DNA of 48,043 bases, from positions 1-48,043 of the forward strand of contig JAQWFH010000013.1 of assembly GCA_028704515.1 (NCBI GenBank), given 5' to 3'. The notes under the pieces were generated by a model. That model saw only the letters and a list, made by a program, of their open reading frames with translations, was not told the origin of the DNA and did not search any database. Shown one piece after another: positions 19,638 to 31,135 of the stretch. The translations under genes and the position numbers were made by a program. Within the stretch, counting starts at the first letter, position 1. Every line of letters begins with the position of its first letter. This DNA is from Eubacteriales bacterium. GTDB taxonomy: Bacteria > Bacillota > Clostridia > Peptostreptococcales > Anaerovoracaceae.

Positions 19638-20603
19638 TTATTCTCCTCTGTTTATTGCGGCGATTGCACACCATTCGCCATCACGTATAATTTCTTTAAT
19701 TTCAAATCCACATTCAATTAGCTTTGATGATACATCATTTTCAAGCTCTGTGAGAATCCCGGAGGAAATGTATACTCCGTCCCTTTTGATGTGCTTTGAA
19801 ATGTCTCTTGAAAGAATCTTAACAAGATCCGCCATTAAATTTGCAACTGCGATATCTGCACAAAGGTCTACGCCCTCAGTCAAATCTCCTTGCGCTATCT
19901 CGATAAAATCCGAAAGTCCGTTAATTTCGACGTTCTCGCGCCCCACTCTTACAGCCTCAGGGTCTATTTCCACCCCCAAAACCTCACTTGCACCTAATAG
20001 CCTGCCTGCTATAGACAGAATACCGGATCCTGAGCCGACATCGAGCAATTTGTCGCCTGGGGTGATGTATTTTTCCAAAAGCCGAATGCAGCAGGAGGTG
20101 GTTTCGTGTGTACCTGTTCCAAACGCCTGCCCCGGATCTAATTCGATTACAAGCTCCTCGTCCAATTGTTTATTGTATTGCTCCCATGTTGGCTTTACTA
20201 CAATCCTATCGGTGATATGAGTAGGCTTAAAGTACTCTTTCCAATTATTTTTCCAGTCCTCATCATCTACGACTTTATAATTATATTCAAGACTGCCTAA
20301 ATCTATTTTGGATTCTCGTGAATATTTATGTAACGAGTCTATCGTTTTTAGAATCTCTGAAAAGCTTGCTCTACCTTTTTCATTATCCTCAAGGTAAATT
20401 GTCAAGTATGTTTCTCCGGTTTGCAGTTCGAGTACGCTTTCATCTATATAATCCCAATCATAGCTGTTCTTTTTGTCGAGAAGATCTGCTATATCATCCG
20501 GATCGTTTATTACTAAATTTTCGATGCCGATTTTTATGAGTCCCGCACTGAGAAGTTCTATCCCGTTTTTATTTGTAGATATTTTGACCTCTGTATATTT
20601 CAT
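19638..20603 (-). CDS. prmA: Ribosomal protein L11 methyltransferase PrmA
   Basis: A 321-residue SAM-dependent enzyme that trimethylates ribosomal protein L11. An N-terminal L11-binding domain covers about 1-100. The Rossmann methyltransferase follows, with FGTGTHETTSCCIRLLE (about 160-176), the SAM motif LDVGSGSGILSIAG, and NLMADLV. The ATG has GGAG upstream. A terminator lies between it and dnaJ, but read-through or a weak internal promoter may still serve it. Confidence 0.96.
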   Translation of the reverse strand: MKYTEVKISTNKNGIELLSAGLIKIGIENLVINDPDDIADLLDKKNSYDWDYIDESVLELQTGETYLTIYLEDNEKGRASFSEILKTIDSLHKYSRESKIDLGSLEYNYKVVDDEDWKNNWKEYFKPTHITDRIVVKPTWEQYNKQLDEELVIELDPGQAFGTGTHETTSCCIRLLEKYITPGDKLLDVGSGSGILSIAGRLLGASEVLGVEIDPEAVRVGRENVEINGLSDFIEIAQGDLTEGVDLCADIAVANLMADLVKILSRDISKHIKRDGVYISSGILTELENDVSSKLIECGFEIKEIIRDGEWCAIAAINRGE

Positions 20604-20672
20604 TGGAAGTCTCCTCTCTTATGAATCCACTTTTTATATTTTATAGTAATTCCGCCCTCTTGTCCACAAATG

Positions 20673-20696
20673 AAAAGCTCCTCATTGCTGAGGAGC
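20673..20696 (-). terminator. Terminator or attenuating hairpin after dnaJ
   Basis: A perfect 8-base stem GCTCCTCA/TGAGGAGC with a 4-base loop, followed on the minus strand by TTTTCATTTG, 26 bases after the dnaJ stop. The T-run is short, so termination may be partial. Confidence 0.7.
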
Positions 20697-20721
20697 AAAA
20701 ACAATTTTATCTATGTGTTTT

Positions 20722-21876
20722 TTATTTGCCGAATAAATCCTTTACCGTTTCTGAAAAACGTTTTTTCTTTTGATAACATTCGCTATCAAGTGCTTTATTC
20801 ATTTCTTCGACAGCCTTCTTTTGTTTGTTTGTAAGCTTTGTCGGAACCTCAAGGTTCACCTTGACATAAAGGTCCCCTGATCTGCTCGAGCGAGCAGGTG
20901 TAATGCCCTTGCCTCTCAGCCTGAATGTCGTATCCGGCTGCGTGCCCGCAGGTATTTTATATGATACCTTATCCTCGAGGGTAGGCACTATTATCTCATC
21001 CCCCAAAGCCGCTTGTGCAAATGTAATCGGCATTTCGATGTAAAGATCGTTGCCGTGTCTCTTGAACAGCTTATGTGGCTCAACTGAAAGCACGATATAT
21101 AAATCGCCTGCAGGTCCTCCGTTCAGTCCGGGTTCTCCATGTCCTCTTATCGAAATGACAGAATCATTGTCTACCCCGGCTGGGATATCGACGGAAATCG
21201 TGACACTTTTCTTGACTCTGCCGCTGCCGCCGCATTCTGTGCAAGGAGTCTCAATAATTTTACCCGTTCCACCACAGTTCGTACAAGGGCCGACGCTTTG
21301 AAATTGCCCAAAAGGTGTTCGGTGGACAGAATTAACCTGCCCGGATCCATTACAGGTCGGGCATGTTGTTTTTGACGTTCCCGGTTCCGCTCCGCTTCCT
21401 GAGCAATGGTCGCATGTGACATATTTAGACATCCTAATCTGCTTTTTGACGCCGAATACAGCTTCTTCAAACGTTATTTTCATTGCTTTTTGAAGATCTC
21501 TGCCCTTCATAGGGGCATTTCTTCTCTGCTGAGAGCTGCTTCCGCCAAATCCCCCGCCGCCAAACATACCGCCAAACATATCAAAAATATCTTCAAAGCC
21601 GCCGAAGCCGCCATTAAATCCTCCCGCACCTCCAAAGCCTGCGTTAGGATCCACTCCCGCAAAGCCGAACCTGTCATATTTATCTTTCTTATCGGGGTCC
21701 GATAAGATGCTGTATGCTTCGTTCAGCTCTTTGAATTTTTCCTCAGCAGCCTTATCGTCCGGATTTTTGTCGGGATGATATTTCATCGCCATTTTACGGA
21801 AGGCTTTCTTTATTTCTTCATCGCTTGCACCCTTACTGAGCCCAAGGACCTCATAATAGTCTCTCTTATCTGCCAT
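20722..21876 (-). CDS. dnaJ: Chaperone DnaJ
   Basis: A 384-residue type I Hsp40, co-chaperone of DnaK. The J domain (about 1-70) has the HPD at about 36-38 ([10 protein letters not shown]), then a Gly/Phe-rich region (about 75-120). Four zinc repeats follow ([32 protein letters not shown]; about 150-215), then two substrate-binding barrels. It is the last chaperone gene of the CIRCE operon, 68 bases after dnaK with a strong hairpin in between. Confidence 0.97.
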   Translation of the reverse strand: MADKRDYYEVLGLSKGASDEEIKKAFRKMAMKYHPDKNPDDKAAEEKFKELNEAYSILSDPDKKDKYDRFGFAGVDPNAGFGGAGGFNGGFGGFEDIFDMFGGMFGGGGFGGSSSQQRRNAPMKGRDLQKAMKITFEEAVFGVKKQIRMSKYVTCDHCSGSGAEPGTSKTTCPTCNGSGQVNSVHRTPFGQFQSVGPCTNCGGTGKIIETPCTECGGSGRVKKSVTISVDIPAGVDNDSVISIRGHGEPGLNGGPAGDLYIVLSVEPHKLFKRHGNDLYIEMPITFAQAALGDEIIVPTLEDKVSYKIPAGTQPDTTFRLRGKGITPARSSRSGDLYVKVNLEVPTKLTNKQKKAVEEMNKALDSECYQKKKRFSETVKDLFGK

Positions 21877-21903
21877 TATTCTTTCCTCTTACTTAACCCT
21901 TCC

Positions 21904-21929
21904 GGGGCTGTGACAAGCGCCACAGCCCC
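21904..21929 (-). other. Intercistronic hairpin between dnaK and dnaJ
   Basis: A perfect 9-base stem GGGGCTGTG/CACAGCCCC with an 8-base loop. No T-run follows on the transcribed strand, so it is not a normal terminator. It could set the ends of processed mRNA and give unequal dnaK and dnaJ levels. Confidence 0.7.
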
Positions 21930-21943
21930 ATGGGTCAATCAAT

Positions 21944-23797
21944 TTATTTTTCTTCGTCTACAACTTCAAAGTCTGCATCCACAACATCGTCATGGGCTCC
22001 ATCGCCTGCATCCCCGTCAAATCCTGCACCTTCAGCAGCACCACCGTCGGCTGACTGTGCTTGTGCCTGCTGATACATTTTTGCGGATATTGTATGGAAC
22101 TGCTCTGTCAGTTTTTCGGTCTTATCCTTGATTTCTTCTACAGTTCCGCTTTCCAGCGCCTTTGAAAGATCATCTTTAGCCGCATTGATCGATGTTTTTT
22201 CATCATCTGAAAGGCTTGCTTCAATGTCCTTCAATGATTTTTCGGTCTCATATACCAATGTCTCGGCTTTGTTCCTTATTTCAACCTCTTCTTTTTTCTT
22301 CTTATCTTCTTCAGCAAACTGCTCTGCCTCTTTGATTTTTGCTTTGATATCATCATCGGAGAGTTTCGTCGATGCAGTAATTGTAATTCTCTGCTCTTTA
22401 CCTGTACCCATATCCTTCGCGGATACGTTTACGATACCGTTTGCATCTATATCGAAAGTTACTTCAATCTGAGGAATACCGCGTGGTGCAGGAGGTATAC
22501 CTGTCAGCTGGAAGCGTCCGAGCGTTATGTTCCCTGTAGCCATTTCTCTTTCACCCTGCATTACATGGATGTCAACCGCAGTCTGATTGTCAGCTGCCGT
22601 TGAGAATATCTGACTCTTTTTCGTAGGAATTGTTGTATTTCTTTCTATCAGCTTTGTCGCTACTCCACCCAATGTCTCGATTGAGAGTGATAGCGGAGTT
22701 ACGTCGAGAAGTAATACATCCTTTACTTCGCCTGTAAGAACCCCGGCCTGAATAGCCGCACCTACAGCAACACATTCGTCAGGGTTGATGCCCTTGAACG
22801 GATCTTTACCTGTTATCTTTTTTACAGCTTCCTGAACAGCAGGGACTCTTGTGGAACCTCCTACCAGGATTACCTTTGAAATATCGTTGTTCGTGACACC
22901 TGCGTCTGCCATAGCCTTCTTCATTGGCTCTATTGTTCTGTTTACAAGGTCTGCTATTATCTGGTCAAACTTAGCTCTTGTAATATCCATATTCAAGTGG
23001 AGCGGTCCATCTTGGTTGACTGTAATAAAAGGCAGGTTTACATTTGTTGTCTGAGCCGAGGAGAGCTCTTTCTTTGCTTTTTCGGCTGCTTCTTTTAGTC
23101 TCTGGAGCGCCATTTTATCTTTTTTCAAATCTATGCCGTTTTCTTTTGCAAATGAATCGGCCATAAAGTTCAGGAGAACTTCGTCAAAGTCGTCACCGCC
23201 TAACTTTGTGTCTCCGTTTGTTGCAAGCACTTCAAACACTCCGTCTCCGATTTCGAGAATCGATACGTCAAATGTTCCGCCTCCCAAATCGTATACAAGT
23301 ATTTTATGTGAACTTTCTTCTTTATCAAGACCGTAAGACAATGCAGCGGCAGTAGGCTCGTTGATAATTCTCTTAACATCCAGACCCGCAATCTTGCCGG
23401 CGTCCTTAGTCGCTTGCTTCTGTGCGTCTGAGAAATATGCAGGCACTGTGATTACAACCTCTGTTATCTTTTCTCCGAGATAGCTTTCGGCATCAGTCTT
23501 GAGCTTTGATAAGATCATTGCTGAAATATCCTGCGGAGTATATATTTTTCCGTCGATCTCCGTTGGGTGATCTTCTCCCATATATCTTTTTATAGATGCT
23601 ATAGTTCTATCAGGATTTGTTATGGCTTGTCTTTTTGCAGTTTCTCCAACAAGGCGTTCTCCTGCTTTTGTAAATGCAACTACCGATGGTGTGGTTCTGT
23701 TACCTTCGGCGTTAGCAATTACTGTAGGCTCTCCGCCTTCCAGTACAGCCATACAACTGTTCGTAGTTCCTAAATCTATCCCTATTACTTTTCCCAT
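21944..23797 (-). CDS. dnaK: Chaperone DnaK (Hsp70)
   Basis: A 617-residue Hsp70. The ATPase domain starts [18 protein letters not shown] and includes [12 protein letters not shown] and [13 protein letters not shown]. The linker [10 protein letters not shown] and the peptide-binding domain follow, and a Gly/Ala/Asp-rich lid tail ends in [11 protein letters not shown], a normal DnaK end. It works with DnaJ and GrpE in folding and in heat-shock control through HrcA. Confidence 0.98.
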   Translation of the reverse strand: MGKVIGIDLGTTNSCMAVLEGGEPTVIANAEGNRTTPSVVAFTKAGERLVGETAKRQAITNPDRTIASIKRYMGEDHPTEIDGKIYTPQDISAMILSKLKTDAESYLGEKITEVVITVPAYFSDAQKQATKDAGKIAGLDVKRIINEPTAAALSYGLDKEESSHKILVYDLGGGTFDVSILEIGDGVFEVLATNGDTKLGGDDFDEVLLNFMADSFAKENGIDLKKDKMALQRLKEAAEKAKKELSSAQTTNVNLPFITVNQDGPLHLNMDITRAKFDQIIADLVNRTIEPMKKAMADAGVTNNDISKVILVGGSTRVPAVQEAVKKITGKDPFKGINPDECVAVGAAIQAGVLTGEVKDVLLLDVTPLSLSIETLGGVATKLIERNTTIPTKKSQIFSTAADNQTAVDIHVMQGEREMATGNITLGRFQLTGIPPAPRGIPQIEVTFDIDANGIVNVSAKDMGTGKEQRITITASTKLSDDDIKAKIKEAEQFAEEDKKKKEEVEIRNKAETLVYETEKSLKDIEASLSDDEKTSINAAKDDLSKALESGTVEEIKDKTEKLTEQFHTISAKMYQQAQAQSADGGAAEGAGFDGDAGDGAHDDVVDADFEVVDEEK

Positions 23798-23894
23798 TCC
23801 TATTTTCCGTGCAGCCTTCGCTCCTTTATGTTGAGCATAAAGCCGTGCACTTCTCCTTTCTTTTCGTTATTTTAATTTGTTTTTTTAACATTAA

Positions 23895-24422
23895 TTATTC
23901 AGCTACTTTGACCATGGAAGGCCTTATAACTTTTTTATTAAGCATATACCCCTTTTTAAAAACTTCAATAATTTTTCCGCTTTCAAAACCATCTTCGGCT
24001 GCAGTCATAACGGCATGATGGTAGTTCGGATCGAAGTCCGTTCCGGCTGCCTCTATTTCTTCAAGCCCTGATTTTTCAAGCACAGTTTTGAATTGTTTGA
24101 AGATCATTTCTATTCCGGTAACGAAAGAATTCTTCTCTTCCTCCGAAATTTGAAGTGCTCTTTCAAAATTATCTATTACATCAAGCAATTCGCCTGTGAG
24201 CTTTTCATTGGCGTATGCATAAATGTCACTTTTTTCCTTCTCTGTCCTTTTCCTGAAATTTTGAAAGTCTGCTGCAAGCCTGAGATACTTTGTATTTAAT
24301 TCTTCATTTTGCGGCGAAACAGTATCAACCTTCTCTTTCTGAGAATCGTCCTCAATCGGAATTTCTTCCTCCGGAATCGAAGCCTCATCTTGCCTCATTC
24401 CCTGTACATCTGTCTTAGTCAT
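23895..24422 (-). CDS. grpE: Nucleotide exchange factor GrpE
   Basis: A 175-residue GrpE that releases ADP from DnaK. An acidic, disordered N-terminus (about 1-40) precedes the long coiled-coil (about 42-95, including YLRLAADFQNFRKRTEKEK) and the C-terminal beta domain (GTDFDPNYHHAVM ... VFKKGYMLNKKVIRPSMVKV). I use the ATG at 24422, which overlaps the hrcA stop by 8 bases, with GGAGG 11 bases upstream inside hrcA. The in-frame TTG at 24440 lies ahead of that site. Confidence 0.95.
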   Translation of the reverse strand: MTKTDVQGMRQDEASIPEEEIPIEDDSQKEKVDTVSPQNEELNTKYLRLAADFQNFRKRTEKEKSDIYAYANEKLTGELLDVIDNFERALQISEEEKNSFVTGIEMIFKQFKTVLEKSGLEEIEAAGTDFDPNYHHAVMTAAEDGFESGKIIEVFKKGYMLNKKVIRPSMVKVAE

Positions 24423-25461
24423 CTTTTTTGCTGCCTCCAATCAACTTGAACATATCGTTCAGATTTTCACTCATATATTCTATAACAGAAGTTACTTCCC
24501 CGTATTTCATACGGGTCGGTCCTATTACACCGATCTTTCCGAGCAACTTTCCGTCTACATGATATGTTGCTGTTATCAAACTACAATCCGGTACTATATC
24601 AGCGCTGTTTTCATCCCCAATGGTTATGATAACTCCATGCTCTCTGTTTACAAGTATTTTTGTAAGCTCATCTTTGTTATTTAACATTTCAAGAAACGAC
24701 TTTGCTTTGTAAATGTCGTTATACTCAGGCAAAGCAAATATGTTCGTAAGCCCATCCATATAAAGGTTTACATCCAGCATCCTCTCCAGGGTCCTTACGA
24801 AATTTGGCATAATATCCTTTGCCAAAAATTGCATTGCGATGATATCCGTATTGAAATTCTTTATTATATCCCCTTCCAATGCCTCACATATCGTTTTTCC
24901 TTTATAATCATAGGTCAGAGCCTTTGAAAGTATGTTAAGCTTTTCCTCTGTATACGGAACCTCAAGCTTGAGGACGTTATTCATGACCCTCCCGCTCTTG
25001 GCTACAATCATAAGAACCACCGAATTATTATCTAACGGGATAAGTCTTATATAGCTGAGTATATCTTCATCCTGCTTCGGTGTAATCGCGAAGGAAGTGA
25101 GATTAGTTATCTCTGAAAGCAGGCTTGCTGCATGACGTATTGTTTCATCAAGCTCAACAAAATTTCCTGTAAGTTTGTCTGATATTTCTTTTTTTTCTTC
25201 ATTCGGAAGCTCATACTTTTGCATGAAATTATTCACATAAAGCCTATAAGCTTTGTCGGATGGCATTCTCCCTGCAGAAGTATGCGTATGAGTAAGAAAG
25301 CCCATTTCCTCGAGGTCTGACATTTCGTTTCTGATTGTGGCAGGGCTTATTCCTAACTCGTATTTTTTTGAGAGAGTTCTGGATCCGACAGGTTCACCGG
25401 TGCTTATAAAGTCGGCTATTATTGTGTGCAGTATTTTTAGTTTTCTTTCATTCAAATCCAT
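24415..25461 (-). CDS. hrcA: Heat-inducible transcription repressor HrcA
   Basis: A 348-residue repressor of the CIRCE regulon. The N-terminal winged helix (about 1-75) contains GEPVGSRTLSKKYELGISPA and TIRNEMSDLEEMGFL, and GAF-like and dimerisation regions follow, including GEVTSVIEYMSENLN near the end. As first gene it represses its own operon through the CIRCE site just upstream. Activity in the family depends on GroEL, which is not in this window. Confidence 0.97.
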   Translation of the reverse strand: MDLNERKLKILHTIIADFISTGEPVGSRTLSKKYELGISPATIRNEMSDLEEMGFLTHTHTSAGRMPSDKAYRLYVNNFMQKYELPNEEKKEISDKLTGNFVELDETIRHAASLLSEITNLTSFAITPKQDEDILSYIRLIPLDNNSVVLMIVAKSGRVMNNVLKLEVPYTEEKLNILSKALTYDYKGKTICEALEGDIIKNFNTDIIAMQFLAKDIMPNFVRTLERMLDVNLYMDGLTNIFALPEYNDIYKAKSFLEMLNNKDELTKILVNREHGVIITIGDENSADIVPDCSLITATYHVDGKLLGKIGVIGPTRMKYGEVTSVIEYMSENLNDMFKLIGGSKKDD

Positions 25462-25477
25462 GTTACGCCTCTCTTTG

Positions 25478-25504
25478 TTAGCACTCTACCCAAGTGAGTG
25501 CTAA
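25478..25504. promoter_or_regulatory. CIRCE operator (HrcA binding site)
   Basis: TTAGCACTC, 9-base spacer, GAGTGCTAA: a perfect match to the CIRCE consensus, located between the promoter and the hrcA start. Confidence 0.97.
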
Positions 25505-25515
25505 CTCTTGCATTA

Positions 25516-25544
25516 AATGTAACACTGTTGGCGTTATATGTCAA
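25516..25544 (-). promoter_or_regulatory. Promoter of hrcA-grpE-dnaK-dnaJ
   Basis: Minus strand TTGACA, 17-base spacer, TACATT, with CIRCE just downstream, so HrcA would block initiation. The -35 and spacer lie within a 10-base inverted repeat (25521-25551). Confidence 0.8.
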
Positions 25545-25551
25545 CAGTGTT
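25521..25551. repeat. Perfect 10-base inverted repeat overlapping the hrcA promoter
   Basis: AACACTGTTG, 11-base loop, CAACAGTGTT. The right arm overlaps the -35 box and the left arm lies in the spacer and touches the -10. On the plus strand a T-run follows, on the minus strand none does. Confidence 0.75.
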
Positions 25552-25563
25552 TTTGTAAATTTT

Positions 25564-26598
25564 TCAATTTTTTTTGTCTTCTCTTTCATCCTCCGGGTAT
25601 ATGAAAATTAGGTGTTTGAACTTGGAATACCATTCAAACAGCTTATCGAAAATTTTATCGTAAACCTTCACAACAGGAGATGCCGACAGTACTACTACAC
25701 AAATTACAGAAAGCACAAACATTGCTCCTACATAAAGCCCTTGATTCGATATAGGGACTCCGTTTGCTTTCAGTATATACCTTATGAATATGTGAAGTAC
25801 ATATATTGTCATCGTATTCATACCTAAATACGACAGATATGTCTGCTTAGACGGAGATATGTTTAGAAGGAATACAATCCATCCAATAGGAATGCACGGG
25901 AGCACCGCTCTCATCAATATATCCTGCCACCACAGCAAGCCGTATGTTATCCCCGGATCGCGAAGCATATACCATCCGACAGGAATCTTTACGACAAATA
26001 TTAATATACAAGAAATTCCCACAAGCACTGCTCCCAGTAGCGCCGTCTGCCAATATTTCAAACTTCTTGCCTTATCTATATGCTCCTTCGTGCAATAATA
26101 CCCGAGCAGAAAAAACGGCAGGTATGAAACTGCGCGCCCAAGCGCCATATATCTCCCCAAAAAGTCAAATTGCCCGGCTATCAAGTATAGAACTATGCTC
26201 AAATAGAACAAATGCTTTATCCTAAGCAAGTCTTTTAAAAAGAAGCGATAGAAGAATGCTACGAATAAAAACCAAAGGGCAAACGGAGGCGTGAGGAAGT
26301 CCAGTCTCGCGTTGCCAAAATACCAATCCCTGAACAAGAAGGAAACGACTATAAACACAATATACGGCAGCATAAATGTCTTGAATGCGGTTTCTCTGCA
26401 TCTGTCGGGTCGTTTAGAAAAATATCCCGAAATAAAGAAGAAGCCTTCCATTATGTATATACATACGCAAAGATACACAACACCACTGAAAGCTTGCTGA
26501 TGAAATTGTCCGCCTACTCTTACAAAGTGGAAAAAGACCATGCTCCATATAAGCCATCCTCTAAATGAATCAAATACAAAATCTCTTTCTTTAGCCAT
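25564..26598 (-). CDS. Membrane acyltransferase (acyltransferase 3 family)
   Basis: A 344-residue multi-pass membrane protein with about ten hydrophobic segments. The first carries [19 protein letters not shown], the usual start of acyltransferase-3/fucose-acetylase-like proteins, with the conserved histidine in FFHF. Such enzymes transfer acetyl or similar groups to cell-surface sugars. I use the ATG at 26598 (MAKERDFVF), overlapping the glpK stop by 8 bases; an in-frame TTG at 26628 has the AAGGAG-type site only after it. It forms a unit with glpK, although the functions are not obviously related. The acceptor is unknown. Confidence 0.8.
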   Translation of the reverse strand: MAKERDFVFDSFRGWLIWSMVFFHFVRVGGQFHQQAFSGVVYLCVCIYIMEGFFFISGYFSKRPDRCRETAFKTFMLPYIVFIVVSFLFRDWYFGNARLDFLTPPFALWFLFVAFFYRFFLKDLLRIKHLFYLSIVLYLIAGQFDFLGRYMALGRAVSYLPFFLLGYYCTKEHIDKARSLKYWQTALLGAVLVGISCILIFVVKIPVGWYMLRDPGITYGLLWWQDILMRAVLPCIPIGWIVFLLNISPSKQTYLSYLGMNTMTIYVLHIFIRYILKANGVPISNQGLYVGAMFVLSVICVVVLSASPVVKVYDKIFDKLFEWYSKFKHLIFIYPEDEREDKKN

Positions 26599-28090
26599 CT
26601 TCTCTACCGAATCTCCTTGTGCAATCAACTGCTTTTTTCCAACCGACTATAAGCTTTTGAAGCCGGCTTTTATCCATTGTGGGTAAAAATGTTTTTTCAA
26701 TTTTTCTGTTTCTTATAACGTCTTCTTTGTTTTGCCAATATCCACAGGCAAGCCCCGCCAAATAGGCAGCGCCAAGAGATGTCACCTCTGTGATGCTGCA
26801 TTTTTGGACCTCTTTACATAGAACATCAGCTTGAAATTTCATGAGAAAGTTGTTGTTGGCTCCGCCACCATCTACATTAAGCGCCTTTATCTCTATGCCT
26901 GAGTCGGATTCCATAACCTGTACTAAATCATACGTCTGGTATGCCATGGATTCCAAAACGGCCCTTGTAAGGTGCCTTCTGTCTGTTCCCCTTGTAATGC
27001 CAAAGATAGCTCCTCGCGCATCAGATTCCCAATAAGGGGCTCCTAGGCCCACAAACGCCGGCACTATATATACTCCTCCGGTATTTTCAACAGCGGCTGC
27101 AAGCTCTTCCGACTGATTTGCATTTTCCAGTATGCCCAGCTGATCTCTCAGCCACTGCACTGCGGCGCCTGTAACGAATACAGAGCCTTCCAGGGCATAA
27201 TTTATTTCCCCGTCTATACCCCAGGCAATCGTGGTCAAAAGCCCTTTTCTCGATTGGACGGGCTTTTTGCCTGTATTCATTAGAAGGAAACAGCCCGTTC
27301 CATATGTATTTTTGGCTTGCCCTGCCTCGAAGCAGGCCTGCCCGAAAAGCGCAGCTTGTTGATCTCCTGCCGCGCCGGCGATGTCAATCGCCCCGCCGAA
27401 GATTTCTTCGGCGGTCCGGCCGTAGAACTCACTCGACGGCCGGGGCGCGGGGAGCATTCCCTCCGGGATTTGTAATATATCAAGGATTTCCTTATCCCAG
27501 CACAGTTCGTGTATATTAAAGAACATTGTTCTTGAAGCATTCGAATAATCAGTAATATGAACATGTCCCTCCGTTAATTTCCATATGAGCCATGTCTCAA
27601 CAGTGCCGAAAAGAAGTTCTCCTTTTTCGGCTCTTTCACGTGCACCTTCCACATTATTCAAAATCCACGCCAGCTTTGTCGCTGAAAAATATGCGTCAAT
27701 AATAAGCCCTGTTTTATCTCTTATCTTCTCGTCCAAGCCACGCTCTTTCAATTCCTTACACATATCAGACGTCCTTCTGCATTGCCATACTATGGCATTG
27801 CAAATGGGTACGCCGGTATATTTATCCCAAACAATTGTCGTTTCACGCTGATTTGTTATGCCTATTGCAGCAATATTTTTATATGTAGCATTTATATTTT
27901 CAAGAGCTTGCCTTGCAACAGCTATTTGTGATGTATAAATCTCTTGAGCATCATGCTCAACCAAACCTGGCTTAGGAAAGATTTGTGTAATCTCCCTTTG
28001 CGCAGAGGAAATAATATCACCTGTTCGATTATAAACAATGCATCTTGAACTCGTGGTTCCTTGATCTAAAGCCATTATATATTTTTCCAT
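26591..28090 (-). CDS. glpK: Glycerol kinase
   Basis: A 499-residue FGGY-family kinase that phosphorylates glycerol to glycerol 3-phosphate. The start [20 protein letters not shown] is canonical, with the phosphate loop DQGTTSSR. Further family segments are [21 protein letters not shown]-like [14 protein letters not shown] and the ATPase motif [18 protein letters not shown]. The ATG at 28090 is 22 bases after hemW with GGAAGG upstream; the longer reading would overlap hemW. No glpF or glpD is adjacent, so the glycerol route must be completed elsewhere. Confidence 0.96.
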   Translation of the reverse strand: MEKYIMALDQGTTSSRCIVYNRTGDIISSAQREITQIFPKPGLVEHDAQEIYTSQIAVARQALENINATYKNIAAIGITNQRETTIVWDKYTGVPICNAIVWQCRRTSDMCKELKERGLDEKIRDKTGLIIDAYFSATKLAWILNNVEGARERAEKGELLFGTVETWLIWKLTEGHVHITDYSNASRTMFFNIHELCWDKEILDILQIPEGMLPAPRPSSEFYGRTAEEIFGGAIDIAGAAGDQQAALFGQACFEAGQAKNTYGTGCFLLMNTGKKPVQSRKGLLTTIAWGIDGEINYALEGSVFVTGAAVQWLRDQLGILENANQSEELAAAVENTGGVYIVPAFVGLGAPYWESDARGAIFGITRGTDRRHLTRAVLESMAYQTYDLVQVMESDSGIEIKALNVDGGGANNNFLMKFQADVLCKEVQKCSITEVTSLGAAYLAGLACGYWQNKEDVIRNRKIEKTFLPTMDKSRLQKLIVGWKKAVDCTRRFGREDG

Positions 28091-28112
28091 ACTCCGACCT
28101 TCCCAACTATAA

Positions 28113-29252
28113 TTATACAAATACCGCCATTATATCGTTTGAAATATCTATGCCTTTTTCCGTTAAGCGCATTTTGTCGCCTCTTAGCTCCAAAAACCCG
28201 TTATTTATATATTCATTTATTTCATCTTGCTCGGGAGCGTAAAAATCAAAGAACGATGTCCCTAAGCGTTGTTCAAACTCGGACAAATCGATGCCTTCAA
28301 CCTTTCTAAGCCCTGTAAACATAAATTCCCCTGCATCATCTCTGATGCTGTTTACCGTGTACGTTTTATATCCGCAGCCCCCTGATTCTGCAATATATTC
28401 ACGAATATCTGAGGTGTTTGAAAATCTTATACCCCGCATAAATGAATGCGCACCAATACCGATTCCCAAATAATCCTGCATCGACCAATATTTCATATTA
28501 TGCTTGCATTCCCCTTGGGGTTTTGCTGCATTTGATATTTCGTAGTGCTGATATCCTGCTTCCTTTAAGAAATTTATCCCGTAATGATACATTTCTCTGT
28601 CTTCCTCATCCGAGGCAGGATTGAATTTTCCTTGTTTAAAGGCCTCGAATAATGGGGTACCCTCTTCAAGCTGAAGACTGTAAAACGATATGTGCTGGGG
28701 ATCCATTTCTACTGCCTTCTCTAAGGTAGCATGCCATTTTTCCTTGCTATGCCCTGGTATAGAGAACATCAAATCTATATTTATATTATCAAAGCCCGCG
28801 TTCCTCGCCTCACGAAGACTATCCCTAACATCCTCAACAGTATGTATTCGCCCTATCAGCTTAAGAAGCTCATCATCAAAGGACTGCACGCCCACGGATA
28901 AACGATTTATTCCAACACGCCTATACTCGGTAAGCTTTTCTCTTGTCAGTGTTCCGGGATTTGATTCTATAGTAATCTCGGCATTTTCACACATCCGAAA
29001 GCTTTCACGTACTTTTTTGATTATACGCTCAATTTGACCCTCTTGCAGTATACTGGGCGTACCGCCTCCTATAAAAATAGTATCTACGCTATATCCCGCA
29101 TATTCTCTGCATTTAAGTTCCACTTCATTCAAGATCGCATCCACATATTTGTTTTGCACCAGGAAATCATCGCATTCAAAGGACAAAAAATCGCAATAAA
29201 CACATTTCTTCTTACAGAACGGTATATGAATATAAAGTCCCAATTTTTTCAT
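28113..29252 (-). CDS. hemW: Heme chaperone/radical SAM protein HemW
   Basis: A 379-residue HemN-like radical-SAM protein, often annotated as coproporphyrinogen III oxidase but classed as HemW. The start [20 protein letters not shown] has the CxxxCxxC cluster motif; [10 protein letters not shown] and [17 protein letters not shown] are family hallmarks. HemW lacks the N-terminal extension of true HemN, as seen here. It starts 3 bases after lepA with no clear ribosome binding site, so translation is probably coupled. lepA-hemW-hrcA is a classic order; here glpK and an acyltransferase are inserted before hrcA. Confidence 0.94.
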   Translation of the reverse strand: MKKLGLYIHIPFCKKKCVYCDFLSFECDDFLVQNKYVDAILNEVELKCREYAGYSVDTIFIGGGTPSILQEGQIERIIKKVRESFRMCENAEITIESNPGTLTREKLTEYRRVGINRLSVGVQSFDDELLKLIGRIHTVEDVRDSLREARNAGFDNINIDLMFSIPGHSKEKWHATLEKAVEMDPQHISFYSLQLEEGTPLFEAFKQGKFNPASDEEDREMYHYGINFLKEAGYQHYEISNAAKPQGECKHNMKYWSMQDYLGIGIGAHSFMRGIRFSNTSDIREYIAESGGCGYKTYTVNSIRDDAGEFMFTGLRKVEGIDLSEFEQRLGTSFFDFYAPEQDEINEYINNGFLELRGDKMRLTEKGIDISNDIMAVFV

Positions 29253-29255
29253 CTG

Positions 29256-31067
29256 CTATTTATTATCATCATATTTCAGCACTGCCGTGAAAGCCTCCTG
29301 AGGAACTTCCACGCTACCGAACTGCCTCATACGTTTTTTCCCTTCTTTTTGTTTCTCTAGCAATTTTTTCTTTCTCGATATATCTCCGCCGTAGCACTTT
29401 GCAATAACATCCTTACGAAGAGCCCTGACTGTCTCTCTCGCTATTACCTTTTGCCCGATTGATGCCTGAATTGGTATTTCAAACTGTTGCATAGGTATAA
29501 TTTCTTTTAATTTTTCGCATACAAAGCGCCCTCTCCCATAAGCCTTCGATTCGTGTACAATCATTGAAAATGCGTCGATAAGATCCTTGTTTAAAAGTAT
29601 ATCCATCTTTACAACGTTTGACTTTTGATAGCGAATGAATTCATAGTCAAGCGATCCATAACCTCTCGTCTTTGATTTCAATGCATCAAAGAAGTCGTAT
29701 ATTACTTCATTAAGTGGCATTTCGTAATGGAGGTGAACTCTCGTTTCCGTCAAATATTCCATATGCATCATGTTGCCTCGCCTTTCCTGACATATCTCCA
29801 TGATTGCTCCTACATATTCCTTAGGAATCATAATATCAGCTTTGACTATAGGCTCTTCAATATGATCGGTCTGAATAGTATCCGGTAGGTTTGTCGGATT
29901 CTGAATCATCTGAATGCTGCCGTCGTTCATAACAACTCTATATATTACGCTCGGAGATGTCGTTATTACCGCAAGGCCAAATTCTCTTTCAAGCCTCTCA
30001 ACAATAATTTCCATATGGAGCAGACCCAAAAAACCGCAACGAAAGCCGAAGCCCAACGCTGTCGACGTTTCCGGCTCAAAATTGAATGCCGCATCGTTTA
30101 CATGGAGCTTTTCGAGAGCATCCTTTATGGTTTCATATTTCTCACCCTCTGCAGGATAAATACCGCAAAATACCATGGACTGGGGATCTTTATACCCCTC
30201 AAGAGGCTCCTCTGTAGGGTTTGCATCGTTCGTAACCGTATCACCCACCCGAGCATCCTTGGCCTGTTTGATGGAGGCACAAATATATCCTACATCCCCG
30301 GCCCTAAGCTCCTTTGCGGTTGTGGGCCCCGGAGAATAAAATCCCACCTCAGTAACCTCATATTTCTTCTCTGCATTCATTAGACGTATCATATCGCCTT
30401 TTTTAACGCTTCCGTCAAAAACTCTAACATAAACAACAACACCCTTATAGCTGTCGTAGTATGAGTCAAAAATTAATGCCTTGAGCTTACCGTTTACATC
30501 ACCTGATGGAGGAGGTACGTTCTTTACTATATCTTCAAGAACATCCTCTATGCCGACGCCCTCTTTGGCCGATATCAAGGGCGCGTCATCCGCGAGTATG
30601 CCTATAACGTCTTCTATTTCAAGCTTAATTTCCTCTGGTCTTGCACTCGGTAGATCTATTTTGTTCAGAACAGGTCTTATCTCAAGATCTTCATCAAGAG
30701 CAAGATAAACATTCGCTAAAGTTTGAGCTTCCACTCCTTGCGTTGCATCGACAATAAGTATGGCTCCTTCGCACGCGGCAAGACTCCTGGAAACCTCATA
30801 CGTAAAATCCACATGACCCGGTGTGTCTATGAGATTTAATATGTATTCTTGTCCATCTTTTGCCTTATATAATAAACGAGTAGTCTGAAGCTTTATAGTT
30901 ATGCCTCTTTCACGCTCAAGATCCATATTGTCAAGAAATTGTGCCTTCATATCCCTTCGTGCAACGAGACCGGTCTTTTCAATAATACGATCGGCAAGAG
31001 TTGACTTGCCATGGTCGATATGAGCTATGATGCTGAAATTCCTTATATTCTTCTGATATGAATTCAT
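29256..31067 (-). CDS. lepA: Elongation factor 4 (LepA)
   Basis: A 603-residue translational GTPase that acts on ribosomes during assembly or stalled elongation. G1 is [13 protein letters not shown] (about 15-27), G2/G3 include ERGITIKLQ and DTPGHVDF, G4 is NKIDLP. The LepA-specific C-terminal domain follows, with [19 protein letters not shown] and a basic tail [24 protein letters not shown] lies 7 bases before the ATG. Confidence 0.97.
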   Translation of the reverse strand: MNSYQKNIRNFSIIAHIDHGKSTLADRIIEKTGLVARRDMKAQFLDNMDLERERGITIKLQTTRLLYKAKDGQEYILNLIDTPGHVDFTYEVSRSLAACEGAILIVDATQGVEAQTLANVYLALDEDLEIRPVLNKIDLPSARPEEIKLEIEDVIGILADDAPLISAKEGVGIEDVLEDIVKNVPPPSGDVNGKLKALIFDSYYDSYKGVVVYVRVFDGSVKKGDMIRLMNAEKKYEVTEVGFYSPGPTTAKELRAGDVGYICASIKQAKDARVGDTVTNDANPTEEPLEGYKDPQSMVFCGIYPAEGEKYETIKDALEKLHVNDAAFNFEPETSTALGFGFRCGFLGLLHMEIIVERLEREFGLAVITTSPSVIYRVVMNDGSIQMIQNPTNLPDTIQTDHIEEPIVKADIMIPKEYVGAIMEICQERRGNMMHMEYLTETRVHLHYEMPLNEVIYDFFDALKSKTRGYGSLDYEFIRYQKSNVVKMDILLNKDLIDAFSMIVHESKAYGRGRFVCEKLKEIIPMQQFEIPIQASIGQKVIARETVRALRKDVIAKCYGGDISRKKKLLEKQKEGKKRMRQFGSVEVPQEAFTAVLKYDDNK

Positions 31068-31135
31068 CTGTTACCTCACTTTGAATAATTTGTGCTATAG
31101 ACATTTTAATAGAAAGCTTGACAAATATCAATGAT

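Noticed and set aside
19384..20220. Long plus-strand reading frame (278 codons) opposite prmA and rsmE
   Set aside because: It is antisense to two clear housekeeping genes, spans their junction, has serine/proline-rich low-complexity content and no family pattern or good ribosome binding site.
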